A stretch of 64,000 nt of DNA from Lachnospiraceae bacterium (GCA_014804365.1 JAAUZX010000066.1:1-64000), one strand, 5' to 3'; shown: positions 16,354 through 26,182, counted from the first letter of the stretch. The notes: a model not told the origin generated them from the letters alone. Made by a program: numbers and translations.

Positions 16354-17136
16354 TTAGATAACATGTTTCACTTTTAACTTGTCAACAATGTAGCTTACTG
16401 ACTCGTCGGGATCAAGAGTAACCTTTTCGCCGGCACCTTTTCTTACCTTATCGGAAGCCTTAGCGATCTTCGTCGGTGAACCTTTCAGACCTAAGTTTGC
16501 ATCGTCTACATCCTTTAAGTCTGCTCTGCCCCATACGGTGATCTCCTGCTTATATGCATCGAAGATTCCGCCGGGTGTCATATAACGAGGCTCGTTCAAC
16601 TCGGAAAGCGCCGTGATCAGGCAAGGCATTTTAGCCTTTACAACATGATATCTGTCTTCGTACTGACGCTCAACGATCACGCTGTCGCCTTCGATCTTGA
16701 TATTCTGCGCATAAGAGATTACAGGGATATCAAGATGCTCGGAGATCTGAGGACCTACCTGAGCCGTATCACCATCGATCGCCTGACGGCCTGTGATGAT
16801 GAGATCGTATTCAAGATTTCTGATCGCACCTGCAAGTGTTGTGGAGGTTGCCCATGTATCCGCACCGCCGAGTACTCTGTCAGTTACGAGAACGCCCTTG
16901 TCTGCGCCCATAGCCATCGCCTCACGCAGAACTTCTTCCGCCTTGGGAAGACCCATCGTTACAACAGTTACTTCCGCACCATACTGATCTTTTAATCTGA
17001 GTGCTGCTTCCAGACCTGCTTTATCATCCGGGTTCATGATCGTAAGCATAGCGCCTCTGTCAAGTGTTCCGTCAGGATTAAACTTAACGCCGCCCTTTGT
17101 ATCAGGAACCTGTTTAATACAAACAACAATTTTCAT
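16354..17136 (-). CDS. etfB: Electron transfer flavoprotein, beta subunit
   Basis: 260 aa, begins MKIVVCIKQVPDTKGG. Contains the ETF beta signature region (VIVERQYEDRYHVVKAKMPCLITALSE) and the DPDD/GLEAALRLKD segment. In bifurcating Etf of Clostridia the beta subunit binds a second FAD near the NADH site; ITGRQAIDGDTAQVGP is the conserved nucleotide-contact segment. It starts 53 bp after bcd, preceded by GGAGAGAAA. Partner of EtfA (15047) and Bcd (17190). Confidence 0.96.
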   Translation of the reverse strand: MKIVVCIKQVPDTKGGVKFNPDGTLDRGAMLTIMNPDDKAGLEAALRLKDQYGAEVTVVTMGLPKAEEVLREAMAMGADKGVLVTDRVLGGADTWATSTTLAGAIRNLEYDLIITGRQAIDGDTAQVGPQISEHLDIPVISYAQNIKIEGDSVIVERQYEDRYHVVKAKMPCLITALSELNEPRYMTPGGIFDAYKQEITVWGRADLKDVDDANLGLKGSPTKIAKASDKVRKGAGEKVTLDPDESVSYIVDKLKVKHVI

Positions 17137-17189
17137 TGTATTTCTCTCCTTATATTATTTATTCGTTTATGTTGATCTATGTTGCCGAC

Positions 17190-18341
17190 TTACTTTAACA
17201 GTGAACCGGAGATAACCATTCTCTGAACTTCGCTTGTTCCTTCGTAGATCTCCGTGATCTTAGCGTCACGCATCATACGCTCTACATCGTACTCTCTGAT
17301 GTAGCCGTAACCGCCGTGTAACTGAACAGCCTTGGTGGTCACTTCCATAGCAACCTCTGCAGCGTATAACTTAGCCATAGCAGCCTCTACGGAATATACC
17401 TTCTGGGTAGCCTTAGCCATAGCAGCCTTGTATACGAGCATCTGAGCAGCCTGTACCTTGGTAGCCATATCTGCCAGCTGGAACTGTGTATTCTGGAAAG
17501 CGCCGATTGTTCTGCCGAACTGCTTTCTTTCTTTTACATACTGGATGGTTGTCTCCAAAGCGCCCTCAGCAAGACCGAGTGCCTGAGAAGCGATACCGAT
17601 ACGTCCGCCGTCCAGTGTGTGCATAGCGATACCGAAACCTTTACCCTGCTGTCCGAGTAAGTTGTCCTTCGGGATACGGCAGTCCGTGAAGATCAGCTCG
17701 TATGTAGAAGAACCGCGGATACCCATCTTCTTCTCTTTCGTACCGAAGGTGAAGCCGGGTGTTCCTTTTTCTACGATAAATGCGGAGATTTCTTTGGTCA
17801 TTCTGCCGCGCTTCTCAACTGTTCCGGTGATTGCGAAGATAACATATACGTCAGCTTCCTTACCGTTTGTGATAAAGCACTTGGAGCCGTTAAGTACCCA
17901 CTCGTCTCCGTCAAGTACAGCCTTAGTCTGCTGTCCCTGCGCGTCTGTACCTGCACCGGGCTCTGTCAGACCGAAAGCGCCTAACTTCTCACCTTTAGCA
18001 AGGGGAATCAGATATTTCTGTTTCTGCTCTTCTGTACCGTATGTCATGATCGGATCACAGCACAGAGATGTATGTGCGGATACAATAACGCCTGTTGTTC
18101 CGCATACCTTGGAGAGCTCCTCTACACACATAGCATATGTCAGAGGATCACAGCCCTGTCCGCCGTACTCCTTCGGAACAGGGATTCCCAGGAAACCTAA
18201 CTTAGCCATTTTCTCAACGGTCTCTCTCGGGAAAACTTCTGTCTCGTCTACCTCTTGAGCGAGAGGTTTTACTTCTTTTTCAGCGAACTCTTTAAAGAGA
18301 GCTCTCGCCATTTCATGTTCTTTGCTTAAAGTAAAATCCAT
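17190..18341 (-). CDS. bcd: Butyryl-CoA dehydrogenase
   Basis: 383 aa acyl-CoA dehydrogenase reducing crotonyl-CoA to butyryl-CoA. N-terminal helical domain, middle beta domain with GLTEPGAGTDAQG and CFITNG, C-terminal helical domain with the catalytic base in ITEIYEGTSEVQR (Glu about 367). Length equals clostridial Bcd. It lies 27 bp behind hbd and directly before etfBA, so the bifurcating Bcd-EtfAB complex is encoded in order. Confidence 0.96.
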   Translation of the reverse strand: MDFTLSKEHEMARALFKEFAEKEVKPLAQEVDETEVFPRETVEKMAKLGFLGIPVPKEYGGQGCDPLTYAMCVEELSKVCGTTGVIVSAHTSLCCDPIMTYGTEEQKQKYLIPLAKGEKLGAFGLTEPGAGTDAQGQQTKAVLDGDEWVLNGSKCFITNGKEADVYVIFAITGTVEKRGRMTKEISAFIVEKGTPGFTFGTKEKKMGIRGSSTYELIFTDCRIPKDNLLGQQGKGFGIAMHTLDGGRIGIASQALGLAEGALETTIQYVKERKQFGRTIGAFQNTQFQLADMATKVQAAQMLVYKAAMAKATQKVYSVEAAMAKLYAAEVAMEVTTKAVQLHGGYGYIREYDVERMMRDAKITEIYEGTSEVQRMVISGSLLK

Positions 18342-18368
18342 GATTTTTTATTCCTCCATGTTTATTTA

Positions 18369-19208
18369 TTATTTTGAATAGTCGAAAAATCCTACGCCGG
18401 TCTTTCTGCCGAGTTTCTTCTCTTCAACCATCTTCTTCAGAAGCGGCTGCGGAGCATATTTCTCATCCTTAGTCTCATTATAGAGAACTTCCATAATCGC
18501 AAGGCAGATATCCAGACCGATCAAATCGCCCAAATGAAGCGGTCCCATAGGATGGGATGCGCCGAGCTGCATAGCAACATCGATATCTTCTGCGGAAGCC
18601 GTGCCAGCATCCAGTACACCGATCGCCTCGTTGATCATCGGGATCAGGATTCTGTTTACAACGAAGCCGGGAGCTTCCTTAACCTGTACGGGAGTCTTGC
18701 CGATCTCTGTAGCGATGGCTGTGATCTTGTCTACCATCTCCTGAGGAGTATTCTCGCCTCTGATAACCTCTACCAGTTTCATTCTGTCAGCAGGATTGAA
18801 GAAGTGCATACCGATCATCGGTCTGTCTAAGCCTTCTCCGATCTTAGTGATGGAAAGAGAGGATGTGTTGGAAGCAAACATACAATCTTTCTTAACGATA
18901 CCCATCAGCTCTTTAAAGATAGACTGCTTGATTTCCATTTTCTCAAGAGCAACCTCTATGATCAGGTCGCAGTCTGTACAGATGCCGTTTAAGCCGGTTG
19001 TGATCTTACCCATGATCTCGTCAGCTTTTTCCTGTGTGATCTTCTCTTTGCCGACAAGGAAGTTCATGTTCTTCTGAATCTTCGCCTTGCCGCCTTCTGC
19101 GTACTCTTCTTTGATATCGCAAAGGCAAACTTCATATCCGTCTGTCATAGCGAATGCCTGTGCAATACCGGAACCCATTGTTCCTGCACCGATAATACCT
19201 ACTTTCAT
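18369..19208 (-). CDS. hbd: 3-hydroxybutyryl-CoA dehydrogenase
   Basis: 279 aa, reduces acetoacetyl-CoA to 3-hydroxybutyryl-CoA. N-terminal Rossmann fold with GAGTMGSGIAQ; catalytic HFFNPADRMKLVEV (His about 138) and the Glu of the EVIRG segment; C-terminal dimerisation domain ending KTGVGFFDYSK. Whether it prefers NADH or NADPH cannot be judged with certainty. The gap to crt is 26 bp with AAGGAGG before the ATG. Confidence 0.96.
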   Translation of the reverse strand: MKVGIIGAGTMGSGIAQAFAMTDGYEVCLCDIKEEYAEGGKAKIQKNMNFLVGKEKITQEKADEIMGKITTGLNGICTDCDLIIEVALEKMEIKQSIFKELMGIVKKDCMFASNTSSLSITKIGEGLDRPMIGMHFFNPADRMKLVEVIRGENTPQEMVDKITAIATEIGKTPVQVKEAPGFVVNRILIPMINEAIGVLDAGTASAEDIDVAMQLGASHPMGPLHLGDLIGLDICLAIMEVLYNETKDEKYAPQPLLKKMVEEKKLGRKTGVGFFDYSK

Positions 19209-19234
19209 TGTAAGTCCTCCTTATTTATTTAATA

Positions 19235-20020
19235 TTATTTGTTTTTAAAAGGCTCTTTCACCTTCTCCTTATTCTTGTCAAGGAAGAATGCCATACCGTA
19301 CTTCTGGTCTTCTGTCTCGAAGCAGTCACCAAACAGCTTCTCTTCGATCACGATTGCCTCGTCCATGCCAACCTCTAAGCCGTCATTGATCGCTTTCTTG
19401 CAGTTGCGGACAGCGATCGGTGCATTCTTAGCAATGCCTGCTGCCATCTTCTCAGCGGCTGCCATCAGCTCTTCCTGCGGATATACAGCGTTTACAAGAC
19501 CGATTCTAAGCGCCTCATCAGCCTTGATATTTCTTGCCGTGTAGATCATCTGCTTCGCCATGCCCGGTCCTACGATCCTGGCAAGTCTCTGTGTGCCGCC
19601 GAAGCCCGGTGTAATACCGAGACCAACCTCAGGCTGACCGAATACCGCATTATCGGAACAGATTCTGATATCACAGCTCATGGAGATTTCACATCCGCCA
19701 CCCAATGCAAAGCCGTTTACTGCCGCAATGACGGGAATCGGGAATGTCTCTAACTTACGGAATACGTCATTACCCTTCTTACCGAAAGCTTCGCCCTCTG
19801 CCTTGGTCAGTGTGCTCATCTCGCCGATGTCTGCACCCGCCACGAAGGATTTCTGACCTGCGCCTGTTAAGATCAGGCATCTTACTTCATCCAGATTCAC
19901 GCCGTCCAGAGTCTCATTCAGCTCGTCCAGCACGGTAGAATTAAGTGCATTAAGCGCTTTCTCACGATTGATGGTGATAACGCCGACCTGTCCTTTTACC
20001 TCATATAATACAAATTCCAT
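19235..20020 (-). CDS. crt: 3-hydroxybutyryl-CoA dehydratase (crotonase)
   Basis: 261 aa enoyl-CoA hydratase family enzyme dehydrating 3-hydroxybutyryl-CoA to crotonyl-CoA. Motifs: NALNSTVLDEL, oxyanion-hole AGADIGEM and GFALGGGCEISMSCDIR, and catalytic glutamates in FGQPEVGLGITPGFGGTQRL. Second gene of the operon; 152 bp separate it from thl, filled by the two-hairpin element D. Confidence 0.96.
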   Translation of the reverse strand: MEFVLYEVKGQVGVITINREKALNALNSTVLDELNETLDGVNLDEVRCLILTGAGQKSFVAGADIGEMSTLTKAEGEAFGKKGNDVFRKLETFPIPVIAAVNGFALGGGCEISMSCDIRICSDNAVFGQPEVGLGITPGFGGTQRLARIVGPGMAKQMIYTARNIKADEALRIGLVNAVYPQEELMAAAEKMAAGIAKNAPIAVRNCKKAINDGLEVGMDEAIVIEEKLFGDCFETEDQKYGMAFFLDKNKEKVKEPFKNK

Positions 20021-20061
20021 TATATATGTCTCCTTCTAATATATTTCAATCTATACACTTC

Positions 20062-20173
20062 GGAGAATGCCGTCTTTATGGCATTCTCCTGCGTGAGAAA
20101 GATTTGCATTGCAAATCGTAGAACTTCTTAGCGAAACAGCCCTTGCTGTGAGCTTTAGAAGTTCTTCTCACGC
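20062..20173 (-). repeat. Two-hairpin element D behind thl stop
   Basis: Plus orientation: hairpin GGAGAATGCC/GGCATTCTCC (20062-20089), then outer arm GCGTGAGAA (20091-20099) pairing with TTCTCACGC (20165-20173), whose last base is part of the thl stop codon. Inside lie a small hairpin ATTTGC/GCAAAT and a core AGAACTTCTTAGC ... GCTTTAGAAGTTCT. It has the same layout as the elements at 14958, 45018 and 52528, with one extra inner hairpin. Confidence 0.75.
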
Positions 20174-21354
20174 TAGTCTCTCTCAACGATAGTAGCACAT
20201 CCCATACCGCCGCCGATACACAGTGTAGCAAGACCCTTCTTAGCGTCCTTAGCTTCCATCTCATGAAGCAGCGTTACAAGGATACGGCATCCGGAAGCTC
20301 CTACCGGATGGCCCAGTGCGATTGCACCGCCGTTCGGGTTAAGCTGCTTGTCTACATCAATGCCGAGCTCTTTGCCTACTGCTACGGACTGTGCTGCAAA
20401 TGCCTCGTTTGCCTCGATGATATCGAAGTCTTCGATCTTGTAGCCTGCTTTCTCCATAACTTTCTTAGTAGCCGGAACAGGACCGATACCCATAACCTCA
20501 GGTCTGCATCCTGCAAGAGCGCCTGCTACGAAAGTAGCCATCGGCTTAACGCCTAATTCTTTTGCCTTCTCTTCACTCATCACAACGATTGCTGCCGCAC
20601 CGTCGTTGATACCGGAAGCGTTACCTGCCGTAACAAATCCGTTGGGATTGATGGGACGAAGTTTCTGAAGTCCTTCGATCGTGGAACCCGGTCTCGGTCC
20701 CTCATCAACCTTGAACTCAACCATCTCTTTTTTCTTCTTAACCATAACAGGTACGATCTCTTTATCAAAAGCGCCGCTCTTCTGAGCTGCCTCAGCCTTT
20801 GCCTGACTCTTTAATGCAAACTCATCGAGTTCTTCACGGGTAAGTCCCCACTCTTCACAGATATTGTCTGCGGTCTTGATCATATGATAGTTATTAAAAG
20901 CATCCCACAATGCATCGTTTACCATGGTATCTACCAGAGTACCGTTATTCATTCTGTAACCGTAACGTCCCTGCATCATAGCGTAAGGAGCCATGGACAT
21001 GTTCTCCATACCGCCCGCTACAACGATATCGGCATCTCCTGCCTGAATCATCTGTGCTGCCATGTTGACACAATTAAGACCGGAACCGCACACTACATTG
21101 ATGGTAACTGCCGGAACCTCATTGGGAAGTCCTGCTTTGATGGATGCCTGACGAGCCACGTTCTGACCCTGACCTGCCTGAATAACGCATCCCATGTAAA
21201 CATGGTCAACCTGATCGGGCGCTACTCCTGCTCTGTTCAACGCTTCCTTAATTACGATTGCTCCAAGCTCTGCTGCCGGAGTCGTGCTTAAGCCTCCGCC
21301 CATAGTACCGATAGCCGTACGGCAAGCACCTGCCAAAACAACTTTTTTTGCCAT
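20173..21354 (-). CDS. thl: Acetyl-CoA C-acetyltransferase (thiolase)
   Basis: 393 aa biosynthetic thiolase condensing two acetyl-CoA to acetoacetyl-CoA, the first step to butyryl-CoA. Active-site Cys in [12 protein letters not shown] (about 89), NEAFAAQ, His in [14 protein letters not shown] and the C-terminal CIGGGMGCA. The ATG at 21354 is chosen over upstream codons because GGAGGGAAAGAAG precedes it and the protein then begins MAKKVVLAG like other thiolases. First gene of the operon; its promoter at 21450 gives an about 90-nt leader. Confidence 0.95.
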   Translation of the reverse strand: MAKKVVLAGACRTAIGTMGGGLSTTPAAELGAIVIKEALNRAGVAPDQVDHVYMGCVIQAGQGQNVARQASIKAGLPNEVPAVTINVVCGSGLNCVNMAAQMIQAGDADIVVAGGMENMSMAPYAMMQGRYGYRMNNGTLVDTMVNDALWDAFNNYHMIKTADNICEEWGLTREELDEFALKSQAKAEAAQKSGAFDKEIVPVMVKKKKEMVEFKVDEGPRPGSTIEGLQKLRPINPNGFVTAGNASGINDGAAAIVVMSEEKAKELGVKPMATFVAGALAGCRPEVMGIGPVPATKKVMEKAGYKIEDFDIIEANEAFAAQSVAVGKELGIDVDKQLNPNGGAIALGHPVGASGCRILVTLLHEMEAKDAKKGLATLCIGGGMGCATIVERD

Positions 21355-21447
21355 CTTCTTTCCCTCCATTGTGGTATGATTGTTAGATAGATCTTTGATT
21401 TTCCAGAGTGACAACGATTGTTATTTTTTTGTCATTGTCCGCTTCTC

Positions 21448-22632
21448 CTATTGTAGCATAGAGGTATCCTTTTTGCAATGGTTTTCTACCTCGGGATCTG
21501 CCATTTCACGGGTACGTTTCCACTCTTTTGTGCCCTCGATTTTCGCCACCTCACTGCGGTTGCGATAGAGGAATTTGGTCAGCTCATAGCAGTCCACCCA
21601 GATCTCGTTATTTCCTTCTTTCTGGGATTCGTCGAAAATGAGCTGCAGGCCCCAGTGGAGATGTACCGTCTCGATATTATTGACATTTTCTTTCGTGCTG
21701 TAACCGGTGTGTCCCATATAGCCGATCACGTCCCCCGCCGTGACTACACTGCCTTCCTCAAGTCCTTCCGCGTACGGGTAATTCTGGCGCAGGTGGGCAT
21801 AATAATAGTATCTGCTGCCGTCGAAGCTGCGGATGCCGATGCGCCAGCCGCCGTACTGGTTCCAGCCCAGCGCCTCCACGACACCGGACTCGATGGCGAT
21901 AATCGGCGTACCGATCATGCCCATCATATCATGGCCCAGATGCGGTCTGGAATATCCATAGCTTCTGGAAGCTCCGAAGTCGTCATAATGGCTGTAATCA
22001 AAACCTTTTGCAATCGGAGAGAAAGCCTTCAGCCCGTAATAACGGTTCCACTGATTCTCCTCACGTAAGGAAAACTCTCCCACCATCCCGCCGAGCACTG
22101 CCGAGTATGCCTCCAGGTAATAATCGTAATACTCCATATCCTTCGTCAGCTCTTCCATGGTTGTCTCACCTTCGGTCAGCTGCCTCGCCGTCTCGTTGAT
22201 TTTCTTGACACTGTTCTTATCGAATTGGCCTCCCGTCCTTGCGCCCACATAGGCGAGAAGTTCGATCCAGTTAAGGTGCACATCCTTTTCATAAGATTCC
22301 ACGTCCAGATCGTAGGCTGCCGCCATCGCCTCGCAAGTCACGTTATACTCCACCCATTTTATGAAATTGCCATCCGCCGTCACCTCGATCGCCTCACCGG
22401 CATCCGACGTCCGTCCTATCTCCTCTCGCACGCTCTCCGAACCCTGCCATCTGCCTGTCAGTTCTTTAGTGATCGCTACACAGCCCAGCGCAATCAACAG
22501 GAGCAATTCGATCCGTATGGCATATCCGATCCTGCTGCCTGTCTTTCCGGCGCTCCTGTACATGTTTCTGCCTCTGCCGCCGCTGTGATCTTTGATTTTC
22601 CTGACTTTTCTACTGTCTCTCCCTATCCCCAT
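21448..22632 (-). CDS. M23 family metallopeptidase, membrane anchored
   Basis: About 394 aa from the chosen ATG at 22632, which has GGAG 5 nt upstream. A longer frame reaches 22752 but would begin inside the terminator hairpin at 22747. One membrane helix (about 40-57) is followed by an extracytoplasmic helical region and a LytM/M23 domain with zinc ligands HLGHDM (His, Asp) and HLHWG (HxH), so it probably cleaves peptidoglycan cross-bridges. The C-terminus TSMLQ overlaps the thl promoter. It may be activator- or sporulation-type (SpoIIQ-like) by architecture, but this is not established. Confidence 0.85.
   Translation of the reverse strand: MGIGRDSRKVRKIKDHSGGRGRNMYRSAGKTGSRIGYAIRIELLLLIALGCVAITKELTGRWQGSESVREEIGRTSDAGEAIEVTADGNFIKWVEYNVTCEAMAAAYDLDVESYEKDVHLNWIELLAYVGARTGGQFDKNSVKKINETARQLTEGETTMEELTKDMEYYDYYLEAYSAVLGGMVGEFSLREENQWNRYYGLKAFSPIAKGFDYSHYDDFGASRSYGYSRPHLGHDMMGMIGTPIIAIESGVVEALGWNQYGGWRIGIRSFDGSRYYYYAHLRQNYPYAEGLEEGSVVTAGDVIGYMGHTGYSTKENVNNIETVHLHWGLQLIFDESQKEGNNEIWVDCYELTKFLYRNRSEVAKIEGTKEWKRTREMADPEVENHCKKDTSMLQ
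21450..21478 (-). promoter_or_regulatory. Promoter of thl-crt-hbd-bcd-etfBA operon
   Basis: TTGCAA (21478-21473), 17-bp spacer, TACAAT (21455-21450) on the minus strand, overlapping the last codons of the M23 peptidase gene. It is the only good sigma-A match in front of thl. Confidence 0.75.
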
Positions 22633-22746
22633 ATACACTCCATATGTCACTGCTGCCCGCCCGTGTCGTGAACGCCACTGAAACATTCCTGTTTCAATCA
22701 CCCTTGTGACAATGCGGGCAAATTTATGGTTATGTATATGAAAAAT

Positions 22747-22774
22747 CCCCACGGGTTATGACAGCCCGCAGGGG
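22747..22774 (-). terminator. Terminator after glycosyltransferase gene
   Basis: CCCC-CGGG pairs with CCCG-GGGG around an 8-nt loop; on the minus strand it is followed by ATTTTT. It sits 52 bp behind the GT2-GtrA stop and separates it from the M23 gene. Confidence 0.8.
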
Positions 22775-22826
22775 TTTGTACGTTTGAACGTATCTTTCTG
22801 CTCATTCTGTCGGAAAGGCAGACACA

Positions 22827-23900
22827 TTAATTCTTGAAACGGTATACAAATTCCCTCTGAATCACAAAGCTTAAGAAGAACAGAAGGATGTCCACCGGCA
22901 TTTTGATAAGCACTTCCGTTCCGCCGATCAGACCATACAGCGCATTTACAAGAAAAGCGCTGCACAACATCTGGCAGAGGGCCAGCAGACAGTACTTGCC
23001 CGCGGTGGCCGCAAGATTTCCCTTACTCTTAAACACGACCCTGTAATTGATCAGGAAATTATATACGGCGGAAATCACCCGTGCGCACACGGTCGCCGCC
23101 ACAATATACGGAATGCCGCGCCCCGCCTCTCCAAGCGGTTCAAACATCATACAGAACATGTGAAAAAGCAACAGATCCAGCACGCTTGATGAGATCGACG
23201 AGAACAGGAACTTCCCGAACACCAGATAGATCCGCACGGAATCCTTGATCGGATTGAAATGGCTTGTCCTGTTTTCCTCGATGTAAACCGTCTCCACCGG
23301 CACTTCTGTAATCGGAATGTTCAGATTCTTCGTCTCGATCAGCATATTGGTCTCATACTCGAACCGCTCCCCTTTTACCTGCAGCAATTCTTTCATGAAA
23401 AAAGCCGGAATCGCCCGCAGTCCGGTCTGGGTATCCGAGACGGATAATCCCAAAAGATACCGGAATACCTTCCTCGTGCACTTGTTGCCAAAAGATGACC
23501 TTGCCGGAACAGAGGGTGCATCGAAATCCCTGCATCCCAGTATCAGTGCCGTCGGATTCTCCCACAACTTGCGCATGCATGCCAGAATATCCTCCGGGGT
23601 ATGCTGTCCGTCGGAGTCCGCCGTCACACAGCCCGCAGCGTCGCCGTATACCCACAGACAATGATTGAACGCCGTCTTAAGCGCACGGCCTTTACCCAGA
23701 TTCACGGCATGATGCAGCACGGTGCAGTTATCCACCGTCTCCGCCTGTGTAAAAAGCTCCTCATACCGCTCCCCGCTGCCATCATCCACCACAATCACGT
23801 GACGGATTCCCGCCTCCTCCAGTGCGCGAAGAAGTGTAATCAACTTTTCGTCCGGTTCATACGCAGGTATGATCACCGGTATATCATAGTAGGAAGCCAT
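22827..23900 (-). CDS. Family 2 glycosyltransferase fused to GtrA-like membrane domain
   Basis: 357 aa. Residues about 8-230 form a DPM1/GtrB-type GT2 domain: PVIIPAYEPDE, VVDDGSGE, the TADSDGQH metal-binding DxD-like segment and TQTGLRA. Residues about 235-357 are a GtrA-like domain with four helices (KFLFSSISSSVLDLLLF, NFLINYRVVFKS, IQREFVYRF). GtrB makes polyprenyl-phosphate-sugar and GtrA is thought to flip it, so the fusion joins synthesis to flipping. The polytopic GT-C gene upstream at 23980 is the probable transferase partner. The sugar acceptor is not known. Confidence 0.88.
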   Translation of the reverse strand: MASYYDIPVIIPAYEPDEKLITLLRALEEAGIRHVIVVDDGSGERYEELFTQAETVDNCTVLHHAVNLGKGRALKTAFNHCLWVYGDAAGCVTADSDGQHTPEDILACMRKLWENPTALILGCRDFDAPSVPARSSFGNKCTRKVFRYLLGLSVSDTQTGLRAIPAFFMKELLQVKGERFEYETNMLIETKNLNIPITEVPVETVYIEENRTSHFNPIKDSVRIYLVFGKFLFSSISSSVLDLLLFHMFCMMFEPLGEAGRGIPYIVAATVCARVISAVYNFLINYRVVFKSKGNLAATAGKYCLLALCQMLCSAFLVNALYGLIGGTEVLIKMPVDILLFFLSFVIQREFVYRFKN

Positions 23901-23930
23901 TTCCTGTTCTCCTTCCGCTTACGCTTCACT

Positions 23931-23970
23931 CACAAAAAACACCTCGCAGAAGCATCTTCTGAATAGTTAC
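23931..23970 (-). repeat. Dispersed repeat, GTAACTATTCAGAAG type
   Basis: On the minus strand: GTAACTATTCAGAAG-ATGCTT-CT-GCGAGGT-GTTTTTTGTG, lying just before the GT2-GtrA gene. Nearly identical to half of the element at 26036 and to 10315. Confidence 0.7.
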
Positions 23971-23979
23971 AATATTTTT

Positions 23980-25992
23980 TCAGCCACTTTTTGACACTCG
24001 TGTCAGTTCCATATTTACACCGTTATCCTGGATACGGTACAACACACCGCAGGCAAAAGCGCCCTCCCTCGTAATCTCATCGAAAACCTCTCCTGCGTCC
24101 GCATCTGTATCCTCCGCATAGAGATAGGCGGCATGGGAGGCTCTGATCTCCTGCACCATCCATTCCGTGGGCGCATCATCCAAGTTGACGCTCCTATACA
24201 CTACCGATATCGGAGAAGCCTCATAAGCCGTATAACTGTTATTCACCCAGCGGGGCGTATCGTCTCTGCGGATATAGCACACCCTCGCACCCGTATCCAT
24301 TTCGAGAATCCGTATCGTTTCCAAAAATTTCGCCTCATCCGCACCGATCATCTCTGCACGCTCAGCAAGTTTTGCCTCTGTCTCCTGCCGATAACCGACC
24401 AGACCATGATACCCAACCCGATAGCCTGCTGTCAATGCCACAAAAAGAATAAAACACAAGTATGCACCGTATTTTCGTAGGAAGGCCGGCATCTTTTCAC
24501 TCTGAAATATCACATCTCCCCGATTCAGCCATATGCCTGCCAGGAACAGAAGCGTGCCAATGGTAAAGGGCGCCCCGTAACGCTCGATGGACGAGATCAT
24601 CCCCGCCGCTTCCAGATACTGCGTCTCCGTAGCAAAGATCGTGATATGCGCCACAAAAATGATTCCATAGAAAAGTGCGCCGCTGACTACGGTAAACCAT
24701 AATATGATCCGTCTCTGCCATCCGGACAATAGCGGGCGCATAAGAATCACAAGCACACAGATGCACAGATACAGACCAAGCGGTGTCAGATCAATAACGA
24801 CACTCTTTTCCTTATGAAGGGGCGAACTCACGAATGCCTTCAGAAAAGCCCTTGCAAATTCGCCCGTGTAACCTGAGATACCGTACTCATCGGTGGTCAT
24901 ATACTTCACCGCCGTAGCCGTCGTCTTAGTTACACGCCGCATAATGAGGCAGAAGACCATCCAACTGCCGCCCGTAAGCACCGGTACTGACGCCACCGCT
25001 ACCACGGATAACAATCCCCGGAATTTACGGTGATCTGCTGCCACAGATGACGCTCCGCGCGATTTATGCCTATCTGCCGCCACGGTTTCACTGCGTTGGT
25101 ACAACAACATAAATATCAACCCGAATAACGCCCAGACAAAACCGATGGATTTGACTAATACCAGAACTCCCAAATAGAGCCCCAGCCTGCCGTAATAGTA
25201 AATTTCTTCGGAATTAACTTTGCGAGATTCGTCTCGAGAACTTGAACTCCGGATACGCTCTCTCTGCGGCATATCGGTCACCGCATACAGGAAACCGCCG
25301 TAGATGCACGCCATGGTCAGGTCGGCGCAGAAACCGTCGTAGCCGTATACCTCCGCTATACTCGGCGTAAACCACAACGCTGCCGCCATGAAAAACATCA
25401 CAAACACATTCCTGCCTCTTAGTCCCCTAAGCAGTGGCAGCAAAAACACCAGATTCATCACATAGTAGCCGGCAAACGCCAATCCTTCCCGAAATTCGTG
25501 GGGACTCAAATGCAGAAACCACCACTTAATCAGCTGTGCTGCCGGCGGATAATCTCCGAATTCCGGTGCCACATTAGCATATTTCTTCGCAAAACCATCT
25601 AAGAAATACAATGCTTTCACGTCTGTCGCCCAGAAGTTGATATCATCCCACCATGTTACGACTTTACCCGATGTACACAGCATTGTCGCGACCAGCAGAA
25701 ACACGGCCGTAAGAAATGACGCTTCTGTCATATTATTCAGGCATACCCTGCCAAATTCTTTACGCTGTTCCCGCCGCCTGCTCACCAGCCAAATGCCAAA
25801 CGACACCACCGCCAATACTGCAATCCCGTCGATCCACGACAGCCGCCCCGCCATCGCAAGCACATAGAGAAGCAGTACAAGTCCACAGGTAAAAACCGGC
25901 ATGATTTCCACCGTACTAACCTGAAAGCAATATGCCAGAAAAAATATACAAACCAAAACGGCAGCTATGTGTAGTATCGTCAAATATATCAT
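23980..25992 (-). CDS. Polytopic GT-C-like glycosyltransferase
   Basis: 670 aa, about 12-14 predicted membrane helices followed by a soluble C-terminal part (about 555-670). The first large loop carries TWWDDINFWATDVKALY, an acidic DD motif typical of GT-C enzymes, and GDYPPAAQLIKWW, a YPP motif found in many of them. It precedes the GT2-GtrA fusion on the same strand, giving a GtrA/B/C-like set that would glycosylate a wall polymer or lipid outside the cell. It could instead be an uncharacterised DUF family polytopic protein; the reaction is inferred. Confidence 0.7.
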   Translation of the reverse strand: MIYLTILHIAAVLVCIFFLAYCFQVSTVEIMPVFTCGLVLLLYVLAMAGRLSWIDGIAVLAVVSFGIWLVSRRREQRKEFGRVCLNNMTEASFLTAVFLLVATMLCTSGKVVTWWDDINFWATDVKALYFLDGFAKKYANVAPEFGDYPPAAQLIKWWFLHLSPHEFREGLAFAGYYVMNLVFLLPLLRGLRGRNVFVMFFMAAALWFTPSIAEVYGYDGFCADLTMACIYGGFLYAVTDMPQRERIRSSSSRDESRKVNSEEIYYYGRLGLYLGVLVLVKSIGFVWALFGLIFMLLYQRSETVAADRHKSRGASSVAADHRKFRGLLSVVAVASVPVLTGGSWMVFCLIMRRVTKTTATAVKYMTTDEYGISGYTGEFARAFLKAFVSSPLHKEKSVVIDLTPLGLYLCICVLVILMRPLLSGWQRRIILWFTVVSGALFYGIIFVAHITIFATETQYLEAAGMISSIERYGAPFTIGTLLFLAGIWLNRGDVIFQSEKMPAFLRKYGAYLCFILFVALTAGYRVGYHGLVGYRQETEAKLAERAEMIGADEAKFLETIRILEMDTGARVCYIRRDDTPRWVNNSYTAYEASPISVVYRSVNLDDAPTEWMVQEIRASHAAYLYAEDTDADAGEVFDEITREGAFACGVLYRIQDNGVNMELTRVSKSG

Positions 25993-26035
25993 TACCTTTT
26001 AAACCCCGTATCTCACACTTTATATTCCTTTTCAT

Positions 26036-26097
26036 AATTGTTCAGAAGCCTGTTCTTCACAAAAAATACCTCGCCTAAGCACCTTCTGAACAGTTAC
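26036..26097. repeat. Dispersed palindromic repeat, complete copy
   Basis: 62 bp bounded by AATTGTTCAGAAG at the left and CTTCTGAACAGTTAC at the right (an inverted repeat about 12 bp long), with an A/T-rich middle CACAAAAAATACC. The right half matches 10315 and 23931. It stands between the GT-C gene and hpf. Confidence 0.75.
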
Positions 26098-26158
26098 TCC
26101 TCTGCTTATTATACATACTTAGAAGCAACATTGCATCTGCTTCTTTTGCACATAATAT

Positions 26159-26182
26159 CACCCTGTCATTGCTGACAGGGTG
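26159..26182 (-). terminator. Hairpin behind hpf
   Basis: Perfect 10-bp stem CACCCTGTCA / TGACAGGGTG with a 4-nt loop, 12 bp after the hpf stop. No T-run follows on the minus strand, so termination is likely but not certain. Confidence 0.55.
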
